Shown here one piece after another: positions 23,378 through 32,679 of a stretch of DNA of 64,000 nt; position 1 is the first letter of the stretch; each line of letters starts with the position of its first letter. Position numbers and translations under genes: made by a program. This DNA comes from Symbiodinium microadriaticum (taxonomy: Eukaryota > Sar > Dinophyceae > Suessiales > Symbiodiniaceae): the NCBI GenBank assembly GCA_001939145.1, contig LSRX01000081.1, positions 1,164,209 to 1,228,208 on the forward strand, read 5' to 3'. The notes beneath the pieces were generated by a model. That model was not told the origin of the DNA, did no database searches, and saw nothing but the letters and a program-made list of their open reading frames with translations.

Positions 23378-23743
23378 CTTGCATGGCATGCCGCTGGCGA
23401 TAACACTGAGCAGAAGAAGACGAAAATCATGACAATAACGCAGGTTGCCATACAAAAACCAACACGAACAGTAGTAATGGTTCTCAACACTAGGACGACG
23501 ACGACGACAATGACAATAACAGCATTTAACAGCAGCCTTCAAGACGGTGACAAGAAAGATAAGCAGAAACCTATCTACACACGAACAGCTACCTAGAAAG
23601 GAAAGGGAAGCACAGTGGCCGTAAGAACCATAACACAAGTTCTACAAGCCCGATGAGAAGATTGATGCGATGCTGTCAAAAAGCTGCCCAATCCCTGAAC
23701 CCACAACCCAGAGGTTTGGCGATTTGGGCTTCGGGGTCCAAAC

Positions 23744-23860
23744 CCCGCCATCTCGGGAGGAGTAGCGCACAGAGCCCGGCACAGAAGACCATCGCCAGCT
23801 CGAAGGGGAGGCTGCCATGGAGGCTCAGCGAGGCGATGAGCGCGTAGAAACCCGTGATGC
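23744..23860 (-). CDS. Candidate transmembrane exon beside assembly gap
   Basis: Sense acceptor CCCAG|G at the edge of a G homopolymer and N gap, then ITGFYALIASLSLHGSLPFE and a second hydrophobic stretch LAMVFCAGLCALLLP, donor GT after RWRG. The spacing of Gly/Tyr/Leu and AGL faintly recalls proteolipid-type hairpins (V-ATPase c-like), but this is weak. The exon may be truncated by the gap. Confidence 0.4.
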
Positions 23861-23877
23861 CTGGGGGGGGGGGGGGG

Positions 23878-23980
23878 NNNNNNNNNNNNNNNNNNNNNNN
23901 NNNNNNNNNNNNNNNNNNNNNNNNNNNNNNNNNNNNNNNNNNNNNNNNNNNNNNNNNNNNNNNNNNNNNNNNNNNNNNNN
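23878..23980. other. Assembly gap (N)
   Basis: 103 unknown bases after a 16-G homopolymer. Telomere-like G-rich repeats resume directly after the gap. Confidence 1.
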
Positions 23981-24100
23981 AGGGTTTAGGGTTTAGGGTT
24001 TTAGGGTTTTGGGGTTTAGGGTTTTAGGGTTTTGGGGCTTAGGGTTGGGGTTTTTTGGGGTTTATCGTGCAGGGGTTCAGGGTTTAAGGTTTCGGAAAGC
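23981..24100. repeat. Telomere-like array, G-rich on plus
   Basis: TTTAGGG/TTTTAGGG/TTTGGGG units starting at the gap edge. Confidence 0.9.
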
Positions 24101-24589
24101 TACACTCCAAGAAAGTTTAGGGTTGTTCAGGGCCAAATTAAGGATTCAGAACTCGTTAATGTGCTCCCAAACTGATCGGATTCGTGTTAAGAACCTAACA
24201 AAAACCAAGGGCTTCTGAGCCAGGTTCCTACCTCAGGACTTCAAGCTTCAGCGTGAACAAGAAAGAAGCAGGTGGTTTCGAACTGCTGCCTTCAGAGATG
24301 GCGCTTGCTGCTTCAGGACTCCAAGCTACGAGTGGGCCGAGGCTGATGGATCAAACTGCCACCAGGGTGTTTCCTAAACTTTCAGGCGCCGCCGGTCGGG
24401 GTGGGTTTTGACAGGGGCTGGGGGGATGATCGACACGAGAGCTGCGCTTGGAAGTGAACTGGATTTGGGGGAAGCTTGGCTCCTGAATCCAACACCTTCC
24501 ATCCTTGCGCAGAGACTACTGGCAGTACAGTCGAGTCAGTGGAGTAGCGGAAGCAACAGCAGTGGGAGGAGGGGAGCCGCGCAAGCATC

Positions 24590-24593
<4 letters not shown>

Positions 24594-24622
<29 letters not shown>
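24594..24622. repeat. (CAG)n microsatellite
   Basis: Pure (CAG)n within a non-coding stretch. Confidence 0.95.
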
Positions 24623-24777
24623 TGCTCCCTCATCGGTTGCACTTTTCAAAGTCTAGATTACAAAGCTCTACTCAGCTGCTGATGCTTTAACTTCCATGCT
24701 CCCAGGCACACGAAACTCCCAACACAAAACCCTCAAGTCCTAAACCCTAAACCCTAAAGCACACGAAACGCCCAACC

Positions 24778-24825
24778 GTCCGAGCAGCCGAGCCCTCCGC
24801 CCAGCATGCACTTCCCTCAGCGCCC
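24778..24825 (-). CDS. Candidate exon (GKCMLGGGLGCSDG)
   Basis: Sense acceptor CGCTGAG|G, peptide GKCMLGGGLGCSDG, possible GT donor. C-rich telomere-like words lie on the 3' side. Confidence 0.27.
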
Positions 24826-25360
24826 AAGTCAAGGAAGGGCTTTCAGAGTTCGGTTCTTCGGAGGTCTCCTTGTGAGGCTTCTCAGTACAATTTTGGGGAG
24901 TTCGGGTTTTGGAGCTTATGGCTTCGGGGAGTTCTACTAAAGGCGGGCTTTAGGGCAAAGCTGCTGGAAGCTGCCATGGCCTTTGCAGTGCATGTATCCG
25001 AAGGCCCGAAACTCCAAAATCCTGCCCGACACCCGTCACAGACATGCAACGCGCCCCCCCTTTACGGGGAAGTGGAGGGAATTGGGGGGCGGGGTCTTTA
25101 GAGAAAGGGGGCAGGGTCTCAAATTGTGAATTTCTGACAGGGATACGGCAAGCCCCCCTTTCTCTGAAACACCCTAAAACGCCCCAAACCCCTCGCGAGG
25201 CGGGAAAAAAGGCAGGCCATGCCACACATGCTCGCTCTTCAATTTGGCCATCTCGAGCAATTGCGGACAACGCATCAACATCGACATTAAACTATGACGC
25301 ACAAGGAGCCTGACTGTGAGCGATTTTTTCCGACTCCGACATGTGGACCCAACAGCTGGG

Positions 25361-25480
25361 AGTGCTCTAGAGTGGCTTAGAGTGATTTAGAGTGTTTTAG
25401 AGTGTTTTGGGGTGTTTTAGAGTATCTTAGAGTGTCGTAGAGTGTTTTAGAGTGTTTTAGAGTGCTTTAGAGTATCTAAG
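25361..25480. repeat. 10-bp tandem repeat, 12 units (AGTGTTTTAG)
   Basis: Twelve consecutive 10-bp units, most of the form AGTGNNTTAG, without length change. Confidence 0.95.
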
Positions 25481-25799
25481 AGCAGGGCCTTTAGAGACCT
25501 TTGAGAAAGTGGGGCGCCTCAAACGGGGTATCGTTACAGGCCTCTGAACCCGAAAGCCCCAAGCCTAAACCCTAAACCCCTAAACCCCTAAACCCGAAAC
25601 CCTCTAACTTAAGCCCTGAGAAGCGGATGATGGTTCATGGAACCCAACTTCGGGAGCTCCGGGAGGAGACTGGCGCCGGGGCTTTTGGGGTTTAGGGATT
25701 TGGGGGTTTGGGGCTTTGCGGTTTTAGGGTTTAGGGCTTGCTGGTGTTGAGGGTTTTTGGTTTTAGGGTGTGAGGGTTTAGGATTTAGGAGGGGGGGGG

Positions 25800-25883
25800 C
25801 TCCGAGGCTTCGGGGCGGCCTAATGCCACCCTCCAGGGGTCTCTGCCATTCCAAGCCGGGGTGCAGCGAGAGGCCGCCATGAC
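25800..25883 (-). CDS. Candidate exon (HGGLSLHPGLEWQRPLEGGI)
   Basis: Sense acceptor TGGCTGCAG|G, then HGGLSLHPGLEWQRPLEGGI and RPPRSLGA. Located just downstream (in sense) of the LINE 3' end. Confidence 0.3.
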
Positions 25884-25946
25884 CTGCAGCCACACGGAGT
25901 TCTTCTGACGATTGGGAGTTCAGGAGTTTGGGGTTTAGGGGTTTTT

Positions 25947-26879
25947 TTAGGTCTGCCATGCGCCGCCGATACTCTGACTGTACATAGAAAAGAATTGAGG
26001 AAAGCGCGTAGGCGCAGTCACCAGGTACTTTGCAAAGTGTGCGGAGTGTTCTAAAGCTCGTTTGACTCCGTGGGCGGATTGGGGGAACGGAAGGCTTATA
26101 GGTGTGTTAGGGTCATCTAGATGACGGCGGAGTAACCTGTTTGCTTGGTCGACTACCAACTCGTACCAGTATCTAGCTGGGTGTCCTCGTCTGGCGGACT
26201 TGGTGCATCTGACTCTATCTTTGAGGCCGGGGCTAAAAACTACATGGTGTATAGGGTCGTCTGGGTCTGCGTTGATGGATTGAGCTAGTAGCTTCAGCTG
26301 TTCTTTGAGGAGTACTTGGCTTGGGAGGAGTGGCCTGCCTGTTGTGTTCCAGACCTGTTCGTTAGAAATATGGGAGTAATACGAGGCCTTGATTCCCACA
26401 GCTTTTCGAAGGAACCTGAAAAAACAGCCATCTATAGTACGGAAGTGATGTCTCTCTAGAGTGGCTTGGGCTAGACCGTACGTAATGGTTGGAACGATAC
26501 AGGTCATAAAGATATAAACTTTTAATTTGTTTGCGGCGCGGCTGCGCCACATATGCTGGAGTTTGCTGTAGGCTGAACTAGCGAGGAGTAGTCTGGCTTG
26601 GATGGCTTCCTTGGCGGGCTTGAACCACGTAACCGAGGAACCTAAATATTTTGCTGTATCTTTAAGAGGAACGTTAGTGCCATCTGAGAACTTTACTGTT
26701 TGCGATTCCGAGGAGGGGTGGCGGAGTAGCTCGGTTTTTGTAAAGTTAAGCTCCATGCCGTACAAGTTGGCTTCCTGCTGTACTGTGTGTAGGAAAAATT
26801 CAAGCTGGTTGCGTGTAAGGCCTAATAGAAGGGTGTCATCTGCGTATTCTATGTCGAATATGGGTTTGCCAACTGACAA
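25947..26879 (-). CDS. LINE ORF2, 3' part: RT catalytic YADD and thumb/C-terminal region
   Basis: Continues the reverse transcriptase after a single-base frame change. FDIEYADDTLLLG (residues 8-20) is the RT metal-binding motif C. NFTKTELL and KYLGSSV correspond to the following RT motifs D/E. The remaining 200 residues are the thumb and C-terminal domain, without a second RNase H. The frame ends at TAA 25947-25949, inside sequence that already looks like the flanking AAAAAAACCCCTAAACCCC. Confidence 0.88.
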   Translation of the reverse strand: MSVGKPIFDIEYADDTLLLGLTRNQLEFFLHTVQQEANLYGMELNFTKTELLRHPSSESQTVKFSDGTNVPLKDTAKYLGSSVTWFKPAKEAIQARLLLASSAYSKLQHMWRSRAANKLKVYIFMTCIVPTITYGLAQATLERHHFRTIDGCFFRFLRKAVGIKASYYSHISNEQVWNTTGRPLLPSQVLLKEQLKLLAQSINADPDDPIHHVVFSPGLKDRVRCTKSARRGHPARYWYELVVDQANRLLRRHLDDPNTPISLPFPQSAHGVKRALEHSAHFAKYLVTAPTRFPQFFSMYSQSIGGAWQT

Positions 26880-29800
26880 GTATTAGTGGGCACGCCCTGG
26901 CGGAGTAGACTGGTTTCCACATCAGCGAATAATACTGTCATGATCATGATGAAGAGATATGGGCTGAGAGGGCAGCCCTGCCTGATACCTGTGTGAGGAG
27001 TAGCCCATTCTAGTGTATTGTCCCATCCTTGTGTACAAAAACTCATATCCGTGTATAGATCCTTAACTACTTCAACATAATGCGGGTGTACTCCAAGTCT
27101 TTGTAGGGCAGTGAGCATAGAGGAGTGGTCTACTTTGTCAAAAGCTTGCTTCCAATCCAGAAAAAGAACGTGAAACGGGATCCCGGTTTTAGAGGAGTAG
27201 TCTTGTAACCTACGCAAGATGAAGAGCGGCTGGTTTGTGCCACGGTTCTGGCGAAAGCCATACTGGGTGGCTCTGAGCTGAGCATCATGCGCTTCCGCCA
27301 AGCGCGCTTGTATCATTGCAGCATATAATTTATATGTTGTGGGGAGGAGTGAAATGGGACGGTAGTTTTCCGGTGAGGAATCTGAACCCTTGCCTTTGTA
27401 TAAACTAACTACAAGCGCTTCTTTCCATTCTGCAGGAACTTTAGCGGTAAATAGACACTCATTAAAGGCGCGGAGTAGCTGTTGTTCGCCCCAATGATCA
27501 AGCGCTAAGATAAGTTCCGAACGTAAACCGTCCAAGCCTGGAGCTCTTCCTTTCTTGATCTTGCGGATTGCTGTAGTTAGTTCGGACATTGTGAATGGCT
27601 CTATGGCTGAGGCAGAGTGGTCCTTGATGTTTGGGCGATCTTTCAGTTGTTGTAGCTGTTGAGGAGTAACCTTTGAGGGGCCCCACTGTACCTGTGATAG
27701 GTGCTCTGCGAAGACTTTGTGAGTTTCCGACCAAGGTACCGGCCTTCCACTTCTTTTTAGCCTACTTTTACGCTCCGAAAAGCCTCTTTTAAGTCGTCCT
27801 AGTTTTTTCCACAGCGCTGTGTTGGAGGGGTCGGAGTCTGCAACAAGGTCATTCCGAACCCAGCTTCTTTTAGCCTGTCTAGCTTGGGTTTTGACTTTCT
27901 TATAAAAGGCGGAGTGGTCTGGGTCTTCCCGAATGCGCTTGGCTTTAGCGGTTGCTAGTTGCTCGGCCAGCTCTGGCGTGATCCAAGGCTGCTTGGGTTC
28001 TCTAGTGATTTTGGTGAGGATTTTTTCTTCAACCGTTTTCATTGCGCTTGCTAAGCGGCGATAACCAATTGTTGTTGTTTGCGTGTTGCTGGACTGGATG
28101 GTCTGAGGAGTACCCATTAGGGGAAGGGAGGCCCTTCCCCCAAGCGGAGTAGTCGAGCGCTTGCCGGCTTCGGCTAGCGTGTCTGCCGTGTTGTTGTGTG
28201 TGTCCCCTGAGTGTCCCTTAACCCAACACCATTGTACGGTTGTGCGCGTTTGGAGAATTTGGAACGCTTCTTTGGCGTAGTAGACTAGTTGTTTGTGTCG
28301 CTTTGGTCGGTGTTCTCCGCGCACCATTCCGGCGGTCCATTTGCTGTCATAGTAGAATGTGACCGAGCTGGGAAGTGTTTGGAGTGTGAGGAGATACAGA
28401 GCTGCTTCCAACCAGGCGGATAGCTCACCTGTATTGTTACTACCAACTCGTGCCCCTAAGTAGTAGACTGAGCGCGGGTCCGTTTGGACTGGTCCCCTAG
28501 AAGTATGTATCTTTTGGTTATCACAAACCACTACAAAACCCCATCCTGCCGGAGTGTTTTCTCGACATCTGCCCGAGCTACCAGAGCCGTCCGTGTAAAT
28601 GTCCCAGTCTTCCTCCATCGTGCTGGTATACGGGGCTGGAGCGGAGTAGTCGAGTTGCCGTCGAAGCTCTTGGTTGAACTGCTGCTTCTTGTGATTATCA
28701 AATGCGGAGTAATCGTATTTAGGGAGCCTGGAGCCTGGTTGTGGAGATGCTTTGAGTTTTATTTTAATCACGGCCTCTAGGGGGTAGTGATCACTGGGAA
28801 ATCCTTGGTTGTGTAAAGCTTGGACCTTCTGGACTGAGGGAAGCCACTTATGCCTAACCACAAGCTTGTCAAGGTTTTGAAACCGTAGAGGGTCTACTCG
28901 CGGAGTGGTCTGTGGGGGCTTGGGTAGGAATGCTGAAGTAGCGTACTCTCTGATGTGGTTGACTAGAACCAAGGCTTCATCAGTTACCCCTGCCACCTTC
29001 TGGAACTTATCATAAACCTGCACCCAACCTATGGGATCAGCGGCTAGCGCAAGCCAGTCGAGCGGAGTAGCCTGTTTGTCTCTGTACGTTACATGCTTCA
29101 ACAAATCGGATTGTTTGAATGTGAGAGCATCCACTGTTGATGTGGCCTCCAGGAATCTTGCGTAGTACGCTCGGTTAGAACCTTCTAACTGTTTAATATG
29201 GTTTCTGCCTTTACCATAGACGTGAGGCCCTATAATATTTCCCTCTTCAGGGGTGCGCCCCTGCAAGCGTACGTTAAAGTCCCCTATGATGTACACGGGT
29301 TCTGGCAGTGGAATTTTTTCAACGACTTCTTGTAATCTGTCCCAGAAAGGGGCTTTTTTGATTTCGTCTTCTGATTTATCGTGAGGGGAGTAGACTCCTA
29401 TTATGTGAATGTTTCCAGATTTGCAAGAAAACTCAAGTTCAATGATTCTGTTGGTATGCTGAGTAACCTGGTGGAGGAATGGTCTGGCCTGTGGGGAAAC
29501 GACAGCTGTAACCCCCGCGAATTTGTCTTTGTTGTTACCGTTCACGATGAAACTATATCCTTCTGACTGGAAGGAGTAGTACGAGATTGCGCGCGTTTCT
29601 GTTAGGATGAGCACATCTAGCGCTCTTGCCTTCATAAGCCCCAGAACTGCTTGGTGCTTAAGAAGCTCCGCCATTCCCTGAACGTTTTGCGTGCCAATGC
29701 GGAATGGTGCTCCGTAATCTACCGGCGGAGTGGTGGTATGTACGGATTGTTTATTCCGATTGGCCTTTGGAGCCAAAACCAATTTTCTAAAAGCTTTGGC

Positions 29801-30958
29801 GTTGTTCCCCGCTTCTTGCTTGTACCTTTGGACTGCTTTCAAGGGCAGCCCACCCCTGGCCAGGGCATTGCCCGGTACCTCTGGCCTTATGTTTCCCCTC
29901 GAGAGTCGGCGCCACTGCCGATACATGCGGCGGCGTAGCCTCCGGCCTCTGGTGCCCCGGCCTTTGAGAGGAGTGGTTGGGGTGGGCGTTGGGGCATAAC
30001 ACTCTTCGTTAACCGCCGAAGCGGTACCCGGCGTGCCTCGTTGAGGCGGTGTAGGCTTGTCTGTCTCTATGTTAATTCCTTTAATTCTATGTGTCGGATT
30101 CGAGAAACGCCTACGGCGATTTCTTTTGGCGGTGTAGTAGGTTTTGCCTACCGTTGTGGAAAAATTCACTTTGCGGCGACCCGATCTCCTTTGGGGGACG
30201 GGGGCTACCATAGGAAGGGGGGAATGTATGGAAGGCGGAGTGGTCTCTATGTTGTTTCTACACTGCAGCAAAAACCCACGACTTAGCTTAGGCGGAATCT
30301 GAAAATCCCAGGGTTCCGGATCGGGAGGCACAAGTTCGTTGAGGTTAAGGGTGATCCTAGTTGGCGGAGTGGTCTGTGTTGTGTTACCATGTGCAATGTG
30401 TGCAAGCTTATTTCGAATGGACTGCATGGTAACTTCCCAACCTGAAATCGACTCCTGAAACTGAGCTTTGAGGTGGGGCACTACCCTATTGATAGTGGGT
30501 GTGAGTATATATGTAATTTGAAGAGAATCCAACAAAATTATAACTGGGCTACTTCTGTTCGGGCTGGTATAATAAAACACCGAGACAGCAGCTATGAAGA
30601 GATATATAAGAGGAGTAAACTTATTGGTGTGGGTTGAGCTACGCCTACGGCGACGCTTGAAGTCTCTGCGCCTAAGTGGTTTACGGTCCCAATGCACGAA
30701 GCTCGCTAGTGCAAAAGGCCGAGGAGTAGCCTGGTGACTGCTCTGAAAAACAACAGAAACTCTAATTTGCCCATACTCCCCATAGATCCCTGCTGTAACT
30801 CGGTGGCCCTCAAGGCTGGCTCTTGAGAAAGTTTCAAATGTGCCATCGCCTCGGAGTTGAGAAAATTTCAAAGGCAGGCCACCGAGGGAATCTAGAGGAG
30901 TAGTCTTGAAATGCAAGAGGGAGACAGGCATCTCAAGGGGCTTACATGCAGTACTCAA
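26849..30958 (-). CDS. LINE ORF2, main part: APE endonuclease, RNase H, RT fingers/palm
   Basis: 1369 codons. Residues 1-400 are basic and Pro-rich, with a hydrophobic segment at 116-131. Residues 419-725 form an exonuclease-endonuclease-phosphatase (APE) domain: IGTQNVQG, LILTETR, VYIIGDFNVR, FPSDHYPL. Residues 785-933 form an RNase H domain: DIYTDGSG, a Glu in GELSAWLEA, FYYDSKW and KGHSGDTHNNTAD. Residues about 1118-1369 are the RT: RPISLLPTTYKL, LFLDWKQAFDKVDH and GIRQGCPLSPYLF. The frame fails just before YADD. In the I and R1-like LINEs I know, RNase H follows the RT; here it precedes it. The enzyme would nick target DNA, reverse-transcribe the element RNA and remove RNA from the hybrid. 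Confidence 0.92.
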   Translation of the reverse strand: MSTACKPLEMPVSLLHFKTTPLDSLGGLPLKFSQLRGDGTFETFSRASLEGHRVTAGIYGEYGQIRVSVVFQSSHQATPRPFALASFVHWDRKPLRRRDFKRRRRRSSTHTNKFTPLIYLFIAAVSVFYYTSPNRSSPVIILLDSLQITYILTPTINRVVPHLKAQFQESISGWEVTMQSIRNKLAHIAHGNTTQTTPPTRITLNLNELVPPDPEPWDFQIPPKLSRGFLLQCRNNIETTPPSIHSPLPMVAPVPQRRSGRRKVNFSTTVGKTYYTAKRNRRRRFSNPTHRIKGINIETDKPTPPQRGTPGTASAVNEECYAPTPTPTTPLKGRGTRGRRLRRRMYRQWRRLSRGNIRPEVPGNALARGGLPLKAVQRYKQEAGNNAKAFRKLVLAPKANRNKQSVHTTTPPVDYGAPFRIGTQNVQGMAELLKHQAVLGLMKARALDVLILTETRAISYYSFQSEGYSFIVNGNNKDKFAGVTAVVSPQARPFLHQVTQHTNRIIELEFSCKSGNIHIIGVYSPHDKSEDEIKKAPFWDRLQEVVEKIPLPEPVYIIGDFNVRLQGRTPEEGNIIGPHVYGKGRNHIKQLEGSNRAYYARFLEATSTVDALTFKQSDLLKHVTYRDKQATPLDWLALAADPIGWVQVYDKFQKVAGVTDEALVLVNHIREYATSAFLPKPPQTTPRVDPLRFQNLDKLVVRHKWLPSVQKVQALHNQGFPSDHYPLEAVIKIKLKASPQPGSRLPKYDYSAFDNHKKQQFNQELRRQLDYSAPAPYTSTMEEDWDIYTDGSGSSGRCRENTPAGWGFVVVCDNQKIHTSRGPVQTDPRSVYYLGARVGSNNTGELSAWLEAALYLLTLQTLPSSVTFYYDSKWTAGMVRGEHRPKRHKQLVYYAKEAFQILQTRTTVQWCWVKGHSGDTHNNTADTLAEAGKRSTTPLGGRASLPLMGTPQTIQSSNTQTTTIGYRRLASAMKTVEEKILTKITREPKQPWITPELAEQLATAKAKRIREDPDHSAFYKKVKTQARQAKRSWVRNDLVADSDPSNTALWKKLGRLKRGFSERKSRLKRSGRPVPWSETHKVFAEHLSQVQWGPSKVTPQQLQQLKDRPNIKDHSASAIEPFTMSELTTAIRKIKKGRAPGLDGLRSELILALDHWGEQQLLRAFNECLFTAKVPAEWKEALVVSLYKGKGSDSSPENYRPISLLPTTYKLYAAMIQARLAEAHDAQLRATQYGFRQNRGTNQPLFILRRLQDYSSKTGIPFHVLFLDWKQAFDKVDHSSMLTALQRLGVHPHYVEVVKDLYTDMSFCTQGWDNTLEWATPHTGIRQGCPLSPYLFIMIMTVLFADVETSLLRQGVPTNTCQLANPYST

Positions 30959-30970
30959 ACAGCAGGACCA

Positions 30971-32613
30971 TCAGGAGTCTGGCGTATCCACTGCCATATC
31001 CTGTGCCTGCGGAGTAGCCGGAGCACCTTGGTAAGTGGCCTGTTTGTAGTCACCTACCTTGTGCTGAGCCTGCTTAAATTTATCGCAGTACTCATCCCAA
31101 ACAAATGCAACCTGGGAGACTTGCACCATCTCCAAATCGATGGGATAAGGATTGGTCTCCGAGGAGTAGACCATGGGGGCGGTCCAGTGCCTTGCACCCT
31201 TTCCCACACGAAGTCCCTTCCCAGTGCCTTTGGCTTCCTGGGCGGAGTGGACAAAGAGCTGCTTTTCTGCAGCATCGATCTGAAGCTGGGTGCCGAAAGT
31301 AACGGCATTCCAGGAGTACTGCCACATCGTCGGCTCGGTGGTTTGCAGACGAGCTGGCGGAGTGGACCGGAGGTACTCGCCGAGTGCTTGAGTGAACTCG
31401 AGGCGAGCTTTAAACTCCCGGTTGGACTCATAGTAAAAAAGCCGGGCACAAGCAGTCATCTGGGCATCAAAAGCCCGAACCGTCTGTGGCGACATTACTG
31501 TCAATGTCTTCCACAGGATCACCACTTGATTGGACTGAGCATCATCCACATTGTTCAACACGTGGAGGATTACTCTGATGGGAAGCTCTAGCTTCCTCTG
31601 GAACTGTGGGCTTGAAGGAGTAGCCCTGATGTGGTGCCCTCTGATCGGCGTCCTCTCGTCTCTGTACAAAGGAATGCCCGTAGCTCCGCCATGGGCTTCC
31701 ATGAACGACGACCTCAAATCCCAAGACTTAAAAGAGAGGATGGTAATTGCAGACCATCGACCCTCTCCTGCTGGCGGAGTGGACGGATCACTCTGCAAGC
31801 AGTTAAGGAAACGGAGCTCGCCTTCGGCGGGGTAGCCACGCGCAGTCAGAAAGTGCTGGGCCACGGTGATCTGCTCCAAAAGCCAGTTGATCATGTAGAA
31901 GCGCTCTTGCGGAGTAAAGTCCGCCGGAAAACCAGAAAGCAAAACTTGCAAACCAGAAGCCTGCTTTTGCGTCGTCCTGTTCTCTGAGCACATCCAGTCC
32001 AGATCGGCTTGTTGGCGGAGTACACGATCGTCCACCCGAATAAGTGCCTGTTCCACTTGCGTAACCAGGTTGTACAGTTCCGGACGAATGACAGCCTTGT
32101 GGTAGTGACGAATCGTCTCCAGCACCGTGGCGCGCGTAGTAACCGTGCCTCCCAGCCATGTGCGAAGGGCACCTGTGTCCTGAGGATTAACCCCAGCTTG
32201 CGCCGCTGTGAGCTGTAGGGCCACGTCGTCCTGGACCTGAAAAGCCTGCACGAACCCCTGTGCGGGCGGAGTAGCTTGAGAGCCGCTCGCCTCTTCCGGT
32301 GCTGGGGCCGTGGGCTCTGACCCCAGAGGAGTGGTCAGTCCTGTAGATGAAAAACCTGGCGTTGGAGGGCCACGCTTTGCGTACGGCGCTGCTCAAAATA
32401 GAGCTGCTGAGCTGCAGCATAGGGCGTAGTGGTCGAGCCCTGCTGCTGGCGCAGATATGCCGCCGCGAGCGCCTGATCCGACATTGCTTCACCGTCGGCT
32501 TCTGTGAAACCCAGGGGAGTAGCCCAAGTATCGGCCACCCACAAAAACAGTACTTGTGAAACAAGCATAGCAACCAAGCGTAGTAACTGCTTGAAGCTAA
32601 GACCACAAGACAT
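30971..32613 (-). CDS. LINE ORF1 (gag-like nucleic-acid chaperone candidate), one frameshift
   Basis: A 426-codon frame from about 32251 continues upstream without stops to about 32400 (PPTPGFSSTGLTTPLGSEP). There it connects, one base off, with the frame 32613-32335 that holds MSDQALAAAYLRQQQGS, probably the true N-terminus (about 32487). The body is mostly helical (ERFYMINWLLEQITVAQHFL; LPIRVILHVLNNVDDAQSNQ), with no zinc knuckle or RRM visible. It ends 12 nt before the ORF2 ATG, so ORF2 may be reached by re-initiation. The ORF1 role (binding element RNA) is inferred from position only. Confidence 0.75.
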
Positions 32614-32644
32614 GCGCGCATGCAGAGGCTGACAGCCAAACGCC

Positions 32645-32676
32645 TGGTTTAGGGGTTTAGGGTTTAGGGTTAGGCA
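32645..32676. repeat. Telomere-like array at the LINE 5' end
   Basis: GGTTTAGGGGTTTAGGGTTT followed by AGGGTTAGG, directly upstream (in sense) of the LINE. Confidence 0.85.
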
Positions 32677-32679
32677 TCA

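Larger units (their letters stand above)
25947..32640 (-). mobile_element. Two-ORF LINE (non-LTR retrotransposon), APE-RNaseH-RT, frameshifted copy
   Basis: A 6.7-kb element in the same orientation as the surrounding genes. ORF1 (32613-30971) is followed after 12 nt by ORF2 (30958-25947). No long terminal repeats and no transposase were seen. Both ends abut telomere-like sequence: G-rich on plus at 32645-32675 upstream, and CCCCTAAACCCC in sense immediately after the ORF2 stop at 25947, so almost no 3' UTR is visible. About 40 copies of a short one-strand motif run through the element. One frame change in ORF1 and one in the RT domain suggest this copy is inactive or carries sequencing errors. 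Confidence 0.88.
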
